Assembly: GCF_014644455.1 (NCBI RefSeq) | Contig: NZ_BMKS01000001.1 | Span: 554,335 to 618,334 of the forward strand | Direction of reading: 5' to 3' | Origin: Caldovatus sediminis | GTDB lineage: Bacteria; Pseudomonadota; Alphaproteobacteria; Acetobacterales; Acetobacteraceae | Length of the DNA stretch: 64,000 nucleotides | In this document: piece by piece, positions 63,856 through 64,000 of the stretch | Position numbering within the stretch: position 1 is the stretch's first letter | Layout: the number at the start of each line of letters is the position of its first letter | Translations under genes and position numbers: made by a program | The notes under the pieces: generated by a model | The model's database searches: none | Told to the model about the DNA's origin: nothing | The model's input: the letters and a program-made list of their open reading frames with translations, nothing else

Positions 63856-64000
63856 CTAGCTGTCGCTGCCAAGGAGGTTGTCGCTGGTCAGTCGGCTGAT
63901 GGGCGGCGTTGCGGCGAGCGCGGAGTGCGGCCTGAGGCTGTTGCGGCGGCAGAGCCAGGCGGGCATGGCGCGCGCCCTCTCGGCGGAGGTGTGGAAGGGG
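63856..64000 (-). mobile_element. IS481-family transposase, C-terminal end (runs off the right edge)
   Basis: The last 47 codons of a transposase are visible: HTSAERARAMPAWLCRRNSL, then RPHSALAATPPISRL and a short tail to TAG at 63856-63858. The W-L-x-x-x-N-x-x-R-P-H-x-x-L-x-x-x-P-P-I-x-R-L pattern is that of IS481-type DDE transposases. The catalytic residues lie outside. The terminal inverted repeat of the element should be near 63760-63860, but the partner end is off the window, so it was not assigned. Confidence 0.85.

Overview
The window is very GC-rich (I estimate above 70 %) and dense with protein genes, with third codon positions almost always G or C. It looks like chromosomal DNA of an alphaproteobacterium, most likely of the Acetobacteraceae (Roseomonas-like) type. 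The basis is gene content and order: PhaR-type PHA repressor, TIGR02300 zinc-ribbon protein, IalB-family protein, HWE-type sensor kinase, an orphan Bug/TctC receptor, class II EPSP synthase, and the gene order aroA-cmk-rpsA-sppA-ihfB-lapA-pyrF-trpF-trpB-trpA-accD-folC. The taxonomic placement is inference. No rRNA, tRNA or CRISPR array was recognised.

Layout. 1-2.65 kb: a YbbA/YbbP-like ABC exporter divergent from a TesA-type esterase, then ThpR. 2.7-6.3 kb: a hybrid sensor kinase and a membrane-anchored LytR_C/SPOR-like protein. 6.3-10.6 kb: periplasmic receptors without adjacent permeases (TctC/Bug and SBP_bac_5), a lipoprotein and a NIPSNAP protein. 10.6-13.7 kb (minus strand): SDR, MFS and an XRE regulator. 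13.8-17.5 kb: a polyhydroxyalkanoate block, with phaR on the minus strand and a small coiled-coil protein, a PhaC-like synthase and phaA on the plus strand. 17.6-23.5 kb: rlmN-IalB, a methyltransferase-YdcF pair, an HWE kinase and TIGR02300. 23.6-35.9 kb: a housekeeping run whose genes are often joined by 4-base ATGA/GTGA overlaps. 35.9-38.2 kb: an esterase - 43-aa protein - HNH operon, and gluQ. 38.6-48.5 kb: small paralogous proteins, an HTH/TolB/TPR regulator divergent from an RND pump, and a GMC oxidoreductase. 48.6-59.7 kb: MFS, then rlmH - Nav-like channel - gpmI - envC-like - ctpA - YibQ-like - rppH. 59.9-62.7 kb: a WYL-like protein and a coupled GST-VOC-FkbM trio. The right edge holds an SDR and the C terminus of an IS481-type transposase.

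The most striking non-gene structure is a family of three ~105-bp double-hairpin elements (53735-53839, 57541-57644, 62806-62910) with TA at their outer ends. Each copy supplies the TAG stop codon of a neighbouring gene. Other structures of interest are a 221-nt two-frame overlap between the PHA partner gene and the synthase gene, a candidate PhaR operator in front of phaA, a perfect 14-bp palindrome between the RND pump and its divergent regulator, and several strong hairpins at gene ends.
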